Translations under genes and position numbers: made by a program | From: an archaeon | GTDB taxonomy: Archaea > EX4484-52 > B79-G9 | Direction of reading: 5' to 3' | DNA length: 12,574 nt | NCBI GenBank assembly: GCA_013139905.1 | Contig: WSZW01000040.1 | Span: 1-12,574 of the forward strand | Notes under the pieces: generated by a model | Database searches by the model: none | What the model was told of the DNA's origin: nothing | Seen by the model: the letters and a program-made list of their open reading frames with translations, nothing else | Part shown: one piece after another, positions 1-5,466 of the stretch | Layout: each line of letters begins with the position of its first letter | Position numbering within the stretch: the stretch's first letter is position 1

Positions 1-52
1 GACAAATAATAGATAACTTGGTTGCAGATTAAAAGTAATTTATGTGAAATAT

Positions 53-132
53 CTATTCAGGTGCAAGTTCCGAAACATAACGGGGTTAATTCGTGTGTTT
101 CAATGCGTTAGTCTGAATAGGTACTGCGGAAC
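53..132. other. Structured non-coding stretch, possible pseudoknot
   Basis: Several inverted repeats lie here in an ordered way. CTATTCAG (53-60) is the exact complement of CTGAATAG (113-120). Inside it, TAACG (78-82) pairs with CGTTA (106-110). GTTCCG (67-72) pairs with CGGAAC (127-132), which crosses the outer stem as in a pseudoknot. GAAACA (72-77) with TGTTTC (96-101) is an alternative hairpin. A T7 run follows at 149-155. The stretch is free of convincing ORFs and lies just upstream of the small ORF. It could be a structured RNA, the 3' end of an upstream transcript with a terminator, or a protein-binding site. I do not recognise a known RNA family, and the stems were found by eye. Confidence 0.4.
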
Positions 133-185
133 ATTTGAAAACAAATTATTTTTTTGCGGAAACCCTCAAACAGAAAAAAGATACA

Positions 186-390
186 AAAAAACCGACAACG
201 GAGAAGATAAAAATGAATGAGATTGAAGCAAATAAAATTAAAAATAAATTTTTAGATTATTCTATGTCTATTCGTAGTAGAAATCAATATAATCTTTCAG
301 ACGAAACAGCAAAACAAATAGAATTAGAATTTAGTATTGTTTTTTCAAAGATTATAGATGATTTTGTGGACGAATAAAAAACCGACAACG
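186..390. repeat. 15-bp direct repeat flanking the small ORF
   Basis: An identical 15-mer (five A followed by ACCGACAACG) occurs at 186-200 and 376-390. Both copies are followed by a loosely similar purine-rich stretch (GAGAAGATAAA versus AATAGAATAAA). The first copy lies just before the Shine-Dalgarno of the 54-residue ORF and the second begins at its stop codon. The pair therefore brackets the gene exactly. It could mark a duplicated regulatory site or recombination that inserted the small gene. It is short enough that chance cannot be excluded. Confidence 0.45.
213..377 (+). CDS. Small hypothetical protein (54 aa)
   Basis: I chose ATG 213 because GGAGAAG (200-206) stands 6 bases upstream as a good Shine-Dalgarno. 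A longer reading from TTG 135 has no ribosome site and starts in a T-rich, structured region. The product starts MNEIEANKIKNKF and ends in an acidic DDFVDE. It is charged and probably mostly helical, with a YSMSIRSRNQYNLS stretch in the middle, and has no membrane segment, cysteine cluster or recognised domain. It lies between the structured region at 53-132 and the late promoter at 411-444, where a terminase subunit or packaging-related gene would be common in head clusters, but nothing in its sequence identifies it as one. Being bracketed by a 15-bp repeat hints that it may be a separate acquisition. Coding status is moderately likely; function is unknown. Confidence 0.45.
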   Translation: MNEIEANKIKNKFLDYSMSIRSRNQYNLSDETAKQIELEFSIVFSKIIDDFVDE

Positions 391-410
391 AATAGAATAA
401 ACATTAATCG

Positions 411-444
411 TTAATTTTCGTTAAAACATAACAAACTTTAAATA
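411..444 (+). promoter_or_regulatory. Archaeal-type late promoter, copy 1 (portal operon)
   Basis: A 27-bp element (411-437) is repeated without a mismatch at 3083-3109. Its last base is the first T of TTTAAATA (437-444), a good archaeal TATA box, preceded by AACAAAC as a BRE-like stretch. Transcription would be expected about 25 bases downstream, near 466-471, just ahead of the hairpin at 472. The conserved part extends about 20 bp upstream of the BRE, further than TBP and TFB need, so it may also bind a viral activator or repressor. The promoter class follows from known archaeal consensus sequences; activity is inferred. Confidence 0.72.
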
Positions 445-471
445 GTTTAAACGCAGTAATTTAATTAATAT

Positions 472-495
472 TGTCCTTCGCCATGCAGAAGGACA
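472..495 (+). promoter_or_regulatory. Leader hairpin of the portal mRNA
   Basis: TGTCCTTC (472-479) and GAAGGACA (488-495) are perfect complements and form an 8-bp stem with an 8-base loop. The loop (480-487) contains the ATG at 483. The 3' arm contains GAAGGA, the only Shine-Dalgarno-like string before the portal start, so folding would mask it. The stem begins almost exactly at the transcript start predicted from the TATA box. A role in mRNA stability or translational control is inferred. Confidence 0.6.
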
Positions 496-509
496 CCATA
501 CATTCATAA
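483..509 (+). CDS. Possible 8-codon leader peptide overlapping the portal start
   Basis: ATG 483 opens the mini-ORF MQKDTIHS, which stops at TAA 507-509. The stop shares its last A with the portal ATG (TAATG), the arrangement used for termination-reinitiation. The mini-ORF start lies in the loop of the leader hairpin, and translating it would open the stem. The portal start has no well-spaced ribosome site of its own (GAAGGA ends about 15 bases away). An ORF this short can arise by chance, so the arrangement is suggestive only. Confidence 0.3.
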   Translation: MQKDTIHS

Positions 510-2779
510 TGATTAGTTTAAAAGACCGTATATTCGGCAAAAAAAGCGTGGCTATGGTCGGCTTATTGGAAGAACAAACTCGTGAGGGTCTTAATAAATC
601 GTACATACCTAAATTTCTTTATAAACCTCCATTTGGTTATCCAAGAGCATCTAATATTCCATTCATCAGATATTTAGCAACCACACCATACGTTGATATG
701 TGTATTACTACAATCATTGGCGAGATTTGCAGCATAGAATGGGATATCGTGCCTACTGATGGCATGGAAGACCAAGCAGATGATAACGAGATAGAACATA
801 TAAGAACATTCTTTAAAAATCCAAATACAAATGATGAAAGTTTCGACGAAGTATTTATTAAAATGCCGGTTCGTGACTTGCTTGAGATTAACACCGGACT
901 TCTAAATAAAATATTTAATCGGCGCGAAGATTTAGTCGAGGTAGTGGCGAGAGATGGAGGCACATTTACTAAAAATCCTGACTTTCATGGTATGTATACA
1001 AACAGACAAGAGATAATGCTACCTACAGAAATAATTGATTCTGAACATACAGTTATTAATCCATTTAAACAAATAACCATTCCATCAGTTAGAGAACAAG
1101 CAGCATACTTTCAATATGGCTGGATTGCAGGTCCGATGCCAGTACCATTTGGTAAACGCGAGATTGTATGGATGGAGCAGAATAAAAGAACAGACGATCA
1201 TTACGGTTATAGTGCTGTTCAGATATTAGCTAAGAATTTACAAATGTTAATTTATATGTTAGAGAGCGACCTTGATTATTATAACGATAATAACGTACCA
1301 AAAGGAATTATCGGTCTTGAAGATATGGATTCTGATGCATTAAAAGCATTTAAAACACAATGGACCGAAATGCAACAAAAAAAGGACGATTTTGGTAATT
1401 ATAAAAAAATGATACATAAAGTACCAATATTAAACACGACCGCAACATTCACGCGCATAGCTTTTTCTAGTCAAGAAATGGAAGTTATCGAGAAACAACG
1501 TTGGTATACTAAAATGGTATGGGCTAGTTTCGGCGTAACTGCAACAGAACTTGGATATACCGAAGATTCCAAAGGTTCAGCTAATCAAATAGTTCAAAGT
1601 AAAGTATTTCGAAAGAAAGCAATTAATCCAATGTTAAGAATATTAGAGAATAAATATAATCAAAATATAGTATCCGAATTTGGTTATGTCGGTAAAGTTA
1701 AAACTAAAAACGGAAGTATATTAACCAAGCCCAAGTATAAATTAGTATTTAAACGATTCGATACAGACGAAGAACGTCAAAAGTACGAATTATATGAATT
1801 ACAAACAAAAACCGGTATCCGAACAATAAACGAAGTTCGTAAAGATGAAGGTCTTGAAGATGTTGAATGGGGTGATAAACCACCAAGAGAATGGCAACAA
1901 GCAGAAAATAATACATTTATTAATGGTGGACCGGAAGATAACTTTTCAAAACGAGAACGTGATGCGCAAGATACAAATATTCCGGGTAAAGAACCCAAAG
2001 TAGAAAATCCAGAGAATCAAAAAAAAAAAGAATCTAAAGCATCTGACATGAACAGTCCGTTAGTCTTGCGAGAGGGAGAGACACCAACAAATTCAAAAAT
2101 ACTAGAGCGAGCAATAGTTTACATTCTAAATCAAAATAAAAAAGAAATAAATAAATTAATCGAATCAGAAGTAAAAACATCACAGTTATCAGAGATAAAA
2201 GATTTAAATTCAATAATAGAAAAAATAAAAGATTTCTTCAACATTGCAGCACTTAAAACAATCACAGATGCATTAATAAGAAATAATTATATGGATGGCT
2301 GGGATGATGCCGAAGAACAAATGAATAAAAATTATCTCCCGGAAGAACACGCCATAGATTACTTGCAGGATTATACTTTCGATAATATTAAAGGAATGAC
2401 AGATGACATTGAAAACAAATTACGCCAAGAACTACAACGCGGATATATGGAAGGCGAGGGTGTAACCAAACTAAAATCACGAATAACCAAAGTATTCGAT
2501 GTCGGCAAGAATCGCTCAGAAATGATTGCACGAACAGAAACCACACGCGCATCTAACTTTGGTAGATTACAAGCATATCAAAAAGCCGGTGAGAAAGGAA
2601 AAAAACAATGGGTAACACATAAAGATGATAGAACCTCCGATATATGTAACCGCTTAGACGGTCAAATAGTTGATATAAACGCAGACTTTGTTGATTCTAA
2701 AACCGGATGGACTGGACTAGCTCCGCCAAGCCACGTTAATTGTAGATCTAAGTTTATATTTATTCCTAAGGATGATTAA
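509..2779 (+). CDS. Portal protein fused to MuF/SPP1-gp7 head morphogenesis domain
   Basis: The 756-residue protein joins two head proteins that are usually separate genes. Residues about 30-480 are a portal protein, the dodecameric ring at the capsid vertex through which DNA is packaged. Portal-like stretches are PYVDMCITTIIGEI near the N-terminus, YGYS at 232-235, VPKG at 263-266 and FGVTATELG at 341-349. A polar, charged linker (about 480-530) contains a run of 11 A bases. Residues about 545-756 form a MuF (SPP1 gp7-like) domain: ARTETTRASN at 674-683, W701, H704, DDRTSDIC ending at C713, and the closing PPSHVNCR at 739-746. The H/C pattern is typical of the family and may bind metal. MuF proteins sit near the portal and are needed for head morphogenesis or injection. 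ATG 509 is the first usable start in frame and overlaps the stop of a leader mini-ORF. The fusion is clear; whether a portal-only form is also made is open. Confidence 0.9.
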   Translation: MISLKDRIFGKKSVAMVGLLEEQTREGLNKSYIPKFLYKPPFGYPRASNIPFIRYLATTPYVDMCITTIIGEICSIEWDIVPTDGMEDQADDNEIEHIRTFFKNPNTNDESFDEVFIKMPVRDLLEINTGLLNKIFNRREDLVEVVARDGGTFTKNPDFHGMYTNRQEIMLPTEIIDSEHTVINPFKQITIPSVREQAAYFQYGWIAGPMPVPFGKREIVWMEQNKRTDDHYGYSAVQILAKNLQMLIYMLESDLDYYNDNNVPKGIIGLEDMDSDALKAFKTQWTEMQQKKDDFGNYKKMIHKVPILNTTATFTRIAFSSQEMEVIEKQRWYTKMVWASFGVTATELGYTEDSKGSANQIVQSKVFRKKAINPMLRILENKYNQNIVSEFGYVGKVKTKNGSILTKPKYKLVFKRFDTDEERQKYELYELQTKTGIRTINEVRKDEGLEDVEWGDKPPREWQQAENNTFINGGPEDNFSKRERDAQDTNIPGKEPKVENPENQKKKESKASDMNSPLVLREGETPTNSKILERAIVYILNQNKKEINKLIESEVKTSQLSEIKDLNSIIEKIKDFFNIAALKTITDALIRNNYMDGWDDAEEQMNKNYLPEEHAIDYLQDYTFDNIKGMTDDIENKLRQELQRGYMEGEGVTKLKSRITKVFDVGKNRSEMIARTETTRASNFGRLQAYQKAGEKGKKQWVTHKDDRTSDICNRLDGQIVDINADFVDSKTGWTGLAPPSHVNCRSKFIFIPKDD
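2019..2029 (+). other. A11 run, candidate slippage site between portal and MuF
   Basis: Eleven consecutive A bases encode part of Gln-Lys-Lys-Lys (residues 504-507) in the linker. This is the longest homopolymer in the window. A -1 slip reaches TAA at 2035-2037 and a +1 slip reaches TGA at 2049-2051. Either would release a portal of roughly 510 residues without the MuF domain, a normal size for a free portal. Lys-rich linkers in AT-rich genomes acquire A-runs readily, so function is a hypothesis. Confidence 0.35.
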
Positions 2780-2962
2780 ATGATACTTGAAACAATATTT
2801 ACTTATATCGGTTTTATGACGCTTAGTATAATTTTAATATGTATATTTTATGGGTATTTTGAAAAATTATTAATTAAAATGAAGATAGTACATGATTGTG
2901 CTTTATATTGTTGTGAAAATAAAGGAAAATTTCACGAATGGCGTTATAAAAAAAAGAAATAG
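2780..2962 (+). CDS. Small single-pass membrane protein (60 aa)
   Basis: The ATG directly follows the portal stop codon, and AAGGATGAT (2768-2776) inside the end of the portal gene gives a well-spaced ribosome site, so the two are probably translated together. Residues about 5-27 are a hydrophobic helix, followed by a basic stretch (KLLIKMK) and a cytoplasmic or external tail with C40, C44, C45, H38 and H52. The tail ends in four lysines. The cysteine/histidine cluster could bind a metal but is too short to assign. Size and topology would allow a holin-like, exclusion or membrane-docking role; I recognise no family. The gene ends at the BRE of the next promoter, so it is the last gene of the portal transcript. 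Confidence 0.6.
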   Translation: MILETIFTYIGFMTLSIILICIFYGYFEKLLIKMKIVHDCALYCCENKGKFHEWRYKKKK

Positions 2963-2975
2963 AAACCTTTATATA
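2962..2975 (+). promoter_or_regulatory. Archaeal BRE/TATA promoter of the tRNA-like gene
   Basis: GAAACC (2962-2967) followed by TTTATATA (2968-2975) is a near-ideal archaeal BRE plus TATA box. The expected transcript start, about 25 bases from the TATA centre, falls near 2996-2998, a few bases before the tRNA-like sequence at 3003. A perfect 10-bp palindrome, ATGTTAACAT (2990-2999), covers the predicted start and could be an operator. This promoter lacks the 27-bp element of the other two, so it may use host factors only. Confidence 0.68.
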
Positions 2976-3002
2976 TTTGTGTTACCAATATGTTAACATG
3001 GT

Positions 3003-3078
3003 GTTGTGGTAGCTTAACTAGGTTAGCAGGTTATCATGGGATAACTATATGTGGGTTCAAATCCCATCCCTTACTCCA
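3003..3078 (+). tRNA. tRNA-like gene, degenerate, CCA encoded; anticodon uncertain
   Basis: Spacing fits a 73-base cloverleaf plus encoded CCA (3076-3078). The T-arm is good: GTGGG (3051-3055), loop TTCAAAT, CCCAT (3063-3067). T8-A9 are 3010-3011, and the D-arm GCT/AGC (3012-3027) has the conserved GG in its loop. Other parts are poor. The acceptor (3003-3009 with 3068-3074) has two mismatches and a G-U pair. The anticodon arm folds as GTTATC/GATAAC with a 4-base ATGG loop rather than a 7-base loop. CAT (3035-3037) is the obvious anticodon candidate (Met or Ile2) but does not sit in a normal loop. It has its own TATA promoter. Alternatives: a decayed viral tRNA, a tRNA-mimic RNA, or an attachment site copying the 3' half of a host tRNA. 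Confidence 0.5.
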
Positions 3079-3082
3079 ATAT

Positions 3083-3116
3083 TTAATTTTCGTTAAAACA
3101 TAACAAACTATATATA
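3083..3116 (+). promoter_or_regulatory. Archaeal-type late promoter, copy 2 (protease-capsid operon)
   Basis: The same 27-bp element as at 411-437 occurs at 3083-3109 without a mismatch. Its last base is again the first T of the TATA box, here TATATATA (3109-3116). The protease ATG lies 32 bases from the first TATA base, where transcription should start, and no Shine-Dalgarno precedes it. The mRNA is therefore probably leaderless. Identity of the upstream element with a diverged TATA sequence argues for selection on the upstream part rather than a recent duplication of the whole promoter. Confidence 0.75.
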
Positions 3117-3140
3117 CCAACCCATCAGCAAATATGTATT

Positions 3141-4289
3141 ATGGTAGATGATAAAATATATACATTCAATTCTGGAAAGTTATCATTTAAAGCCATTGAT
3201 GGGAAAAAAGGCAAAGAATATTATGTTGAAGGATATATTTCTACGGAAGATTTAGATCTTGTTAATGACATTGTTACTAAAGATTGTATGCTAAACATGA
3301 TGGAACAATTCAATGGTAGAACAATTAAACTTGATTTTGAACACGAAGCTTTCAGAGGTAAAGATAAACTTGAAGGCGATTTAAATAAAACTAAATTACC
3401 ACTTGGGAAAGCAATCAAAAGAACTATGGATAATAAAGGGCTTAAAGTAAAGTGGCAATTAAATCCTACTTGGAAGAAGTTAGATGAGAAAAGCAATGTT
3501 GTAATGACATTTAAAGAACTTTGGTCTAATGTCGAAGATGGATATTATGATGCGTTTTCTATTGCATATATTCCGGTTAAGAGTAGAATGAATAATTTAA
3601 ACGGAATAGAAGCAAGAATGCTTGACGAGGTTGGGCTTCTTAATGTTGCACTTACTGGTAACCCGGTAAATACGCACGCTAACATGACCGCAGTTATGGC
3701 TAAGTCATTAGCATGGTTAAAAGATAGAGAGAGTGAGACCATGAAACAAGAAAAACGAGAAACAAAATCATACGATAAAGATGGCGCACACGCACATACA
3801 GAAGAAAATCCAATTGGTGAACATTCACACCCGGAGATAGAGAAAGCAATACAAAGTGTAGATTCATATATTGATAGACGTATTGATTATATTAATGATA
3901 GAATAGACAATTTAAGAACCGTTGATAATACTCCAGAAAAAGATAGTTGTCTTAAAAGCAAAAAAAAAGGTGATATCGTGACTGACACAAAAGATGATAC
4001 AAAAACAGAAACAGCAGAAGTAAAAGGAAAAGAAACAGATAAAAAAACAGAAACACAAGAAGTAAAGGATCAAAAAACCGATGAATCAACAGAAATTGTT
4101 GAAGTAAAAAGCCGACTTGATACTCTTGAAACACAACTAAAAGCAAAAGACGATGAAATCAAGAAATTAAACGAAATACTAGACACACCACAGTTTAAAT
4201 CTATTGGTGCTGCAAACAAAGCTGATAAAAAAGCAGAAACAGAAACAAAAGATGCAAGGGTTATTAAAGGACCACTTGACTTAATTTAG
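3141..4289 (+). CDS. Prohead protease with C-terminal scaffold-like domain
   Basis: This 382-residue protein has an N-terminal HK97-type prohead protease (S78 family, residues about 5-195), which matures the capsid by cleaving scaffold or delta domains. Likely catalytic residues are H68 in DFEHE and S140 in DAFSIAY. The third conserved block reads LLNVALTGNPVN, with N168 where relatives commonly have an acidic residue; D162 and E163 are close by. Residues 217-230 contain two HxH pairs (H217/H219 and H228/H230). The rest is Lys/Glu/Thr-rich, with imperfect TETxEVK-like repeats (about 284-323) and a coiled coil (about 318-346), as expected of a scaffold. ATG 3141 suits a leaderless start from the TATA box at 3109. 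In-frame internal starts exist at ATG 3741 (M201, the domain boundary) and GTG 3978. The capsid gene follows 15 bases downstream. Protease-scaffold fusion is known in tailed viruses. Confidence 0.88.
   Translation: MVDDKIYTFNSGKLSFKAIDGKKGKEYYVEGYISTEDLDLVNDIVTKDCMLNMMEQFNGRTIKLDFEHEAFRGKDKLEGDLNKTKLPLGKAIKRTMDNKGLKVKWQLNPTWKKLDEKSNVVMTFKELWSNVEDGYYDAFSIAYIPVKSRMNNLNGIEARMLDEVGLLNVALTGNPVNTHANMTAVMAKSLAWLKDRESETMKQEKRETKSYDKDGAHAHTEENPIGEHSHPEIEKAIQSVDSYIDRRIDYINDRIDNLRTVDNTPEKDSCLKSKKKGDIVTDTKDDTKTETAEVKGKETDKKTETQEVKDQKTDESTEIVEVKSRLDTLETQLKAKDDEIKKLNEILDTPQFKSIGAANKADKKAETETKDARVIKGPLDLI
3960..3980 (+). promoter_or_regulatory. A9 run with internal ribosome site and GTG start
   Basis: Nine A bases (3960-3968) run straight into GGTGAT (3969-3974), a strong complement of the 16S rRNA tail, then ATC and an in-frame GTG (3978-3980). 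A -1 slip in the run would meet TGA at 3971-3973 and a +1 slip TGA at 3979-3981. The same 20 bases could thus end the protease and start the scaffold. The layout is visible; use in the cell is inferred. Confidence 0.4.
3978..4289 (+). CDS. Possible internally initiated scaffold protein (103 aa)
   Basis: This is an in-frame reading nested within the protease gene, comparable in concept to the lambda Nu3 scaffold made from inside gene C. GTG 3978 is preceded by AAAAGGTGAT, whose GGTGAT core is 3 bases from the start, a suitable distance for that part of the anti-Shine-Dalgarno. The product would contain the TETxEVK-like repeats, the coiled coil starting near EIVEVKSRLDTLETQL, and the basic/acidic C-terminus ending GPLDLI, but no protease residues. 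Scaffold proteins are typically small, helical and highly charged, which fits. ATG 3741 is a competing internal start that would give a 182-residue form including the HxH pairs, with a weaker ribosome site. The separate product is an inference. Confidence 0.42.
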   Translation: MTDTKDDTKTETAEVKGKETDKKTETQEVKDQKTDESTEIVEVKSRLDTLETQLKAKDDEIKKLNEILDTPQFKSIGAANKADKKAETETKDARVIKGPLDLI

Positions 4290-4304
4290 AGGGGATGAAT
4301 AATT

Positions 4305-5453
4305 ATGGAAGGAACAGGAACAGCAGATATTGGCGCAATTGATAGTGCAAGCGCATATCAACAATCATTCGGTATTCTAAAAGATAGAACCACTTACATG
4401 AATGGATGGCAAACGGATACAGAAGGAAAATATTTTGATTACAGAACAAATTTAAAAGACACAATGAATGCAGGTATTAAATCAATCCAAGTAAAAGCAT
4501 TAGGTCCAACCGCAGGCGGTGCAGGAACAGCAGGATATGCACTAGTACCAATTTACGTTGACCCAAGAATAGTTGATACTTCAAGAAAACAAACACCATT
4601 AGTTGAAATGATACCAAGAGTAACTAATCTAGGACTTACCGCAGATTACAATACTGTTACTGCAAAAGGTGCAGCATATACAGCAAACTCTGATGCGGCG
4701 CTACCGGAAGCAGATGATACAGAAGATAGAAGTTCAGTCGGAATTAAATATCTATATTCCGTTGGTCGTGTATTAGGTCCAATGCAAGCAGGTATGCCAT
4801 CATATATGATGGAAGGATTCCAACCAAACGGTGGAGCTGTAACAAGTTTTTCACCAATAGGCGCACCAAATGCAAAACAATTTGAAGTACTTAAAAAAGC
4901 AAAGTCTATGAAAGAACTTGAAGAAAATCTAATCTTAAATGGTGATGCTTCAACAGATGCAACACAATTTAGTGGTATTGTAAAACTTCAAGGTACAACC
5001 AATCAATTAGATAAAGATAGTGCCGCACTTTCATACAGCGATGTAGAAACTTCAGTACAATCCGCATACGATGATGGTGGAATGCCTAAACTAGCAGTTT
5101 GTTCAAGTTCAGTTTTAACTGATTTAAGAGCAATCATGTTAGACCAATTTAGATTCACACCAGCTGAAATGGCTGCGGGTAACACACTACCTTTTGGAAT
5201 ACCAACTACATTAGTGTTACAAACAATGGTAGGTCCAATACCGGTAATTCCAAGTAGATTTTTAAGTAACACATCAGGTTCTAAACAAATCTTCTTCTTG
5301 GATACTGACTTTATTGAAATGAGGGTTTTACAAGACATGACATACGAAGACCTAGCAAAGATAAACGACAGCAATAAATTTATGCTGAAAATCTATGAAG
5401 CATTAATAATGCGCGCAACACAATTCAACAGTTTCATAGACAATATTGCTTAA
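4305..5453 (+). CDS. HK97-fold major capsid protein
   Basis: The 382-residue protein is the likely shell subunit. Support is its position right after protease/scaffold, its length (typical for HK97-type capsid proteins without a long delta domain), and the family-like layout. A polar N-terminal arm of about 70 residues with a Gly/Ala-rich GPTAGGAGTAGY hinge ends at Y78, then comes ALVPIYVDPRIVDTSRKQTP, which resembles the start of the mature core after N-arm cleavage. Beta-rich and helical segments follow, with a C-terminal block TDFIEMRVLQDMTYEDLAKINDS-like in its start, close to the usual P-domain/A-domain ending. Because the scaffold is encoded with the protease, a cleavable delta domain would not be needed. 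ATG 4305 has AGAGGGGATGA upstream as ribosome site, overlapping the protease stop. A strong ribosome site fits its need for hundreds of copies. Assignment rests on context plus fold-like pattern. Confidence 0.82.
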   Translation: MEGTGTADIGAIDSASAYQQSFGILKDRTTYMNGWQTDTEGKYFDYRTNLKDTMNAGIKSIQVKALGPTAGGAGTAGYALVPIYVDPRIVDTSRKQTPLVEMIPRVTNLGLTADYNTVTAKGAAYTANSDAALPEADDTEDRSSVGIKYLYSVGRVLGPMQAGMPSYMMEGFQPNGGAVTSFSPIGAPNAKQFEVLKKAKSMKELEENLILNGDASTDATQFSGIVKLQGTTNQLDKDSAALSYSDVETSVQSAYDDGGMPKLAVCSSSVLTDLRAIMLDQFRFTPAEMAAGNTLPFGIPTTLVLQTMVGPIPVIPSRFLSNTSGSKQIFFLDTDFIEMRVLQDMTYEDLAKINDSNKFMLKIYEALIMRATQFNSFIDNIA

Positions 5454-5466
5454 GGAGGCGATGATT

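Noticed and set aside
3..32. Possible C-terminal tail of an upstream gene (frame 3, ending NLVAD then TAA)
   Set aside because: Only about ten codons lie in the window and nothing identifies a family; any frame can show this by chance.
135..212. Longer version of the small ORF starting at TTG 135
   Set aside because: No ribosome site, Phe/Lys-rich low-complexity extension, and the good Shine-Dalgarno at 200-206 points to ATG 213.
3952..4146. Very hydrophobic minus-strand ORF that looks like a membrane protein
   Set aside because: It is the antisense of Lys/Glu/Thr-rich scaffold codons, which reads as Leu/Phe runs; an artefact of composition.
5003..5374. 123-codon minus-strand ORF within the capsid gene
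   Set aside because: It is a shadow of the capsid coding frame, with no ribosome site and no domain-like pattern.
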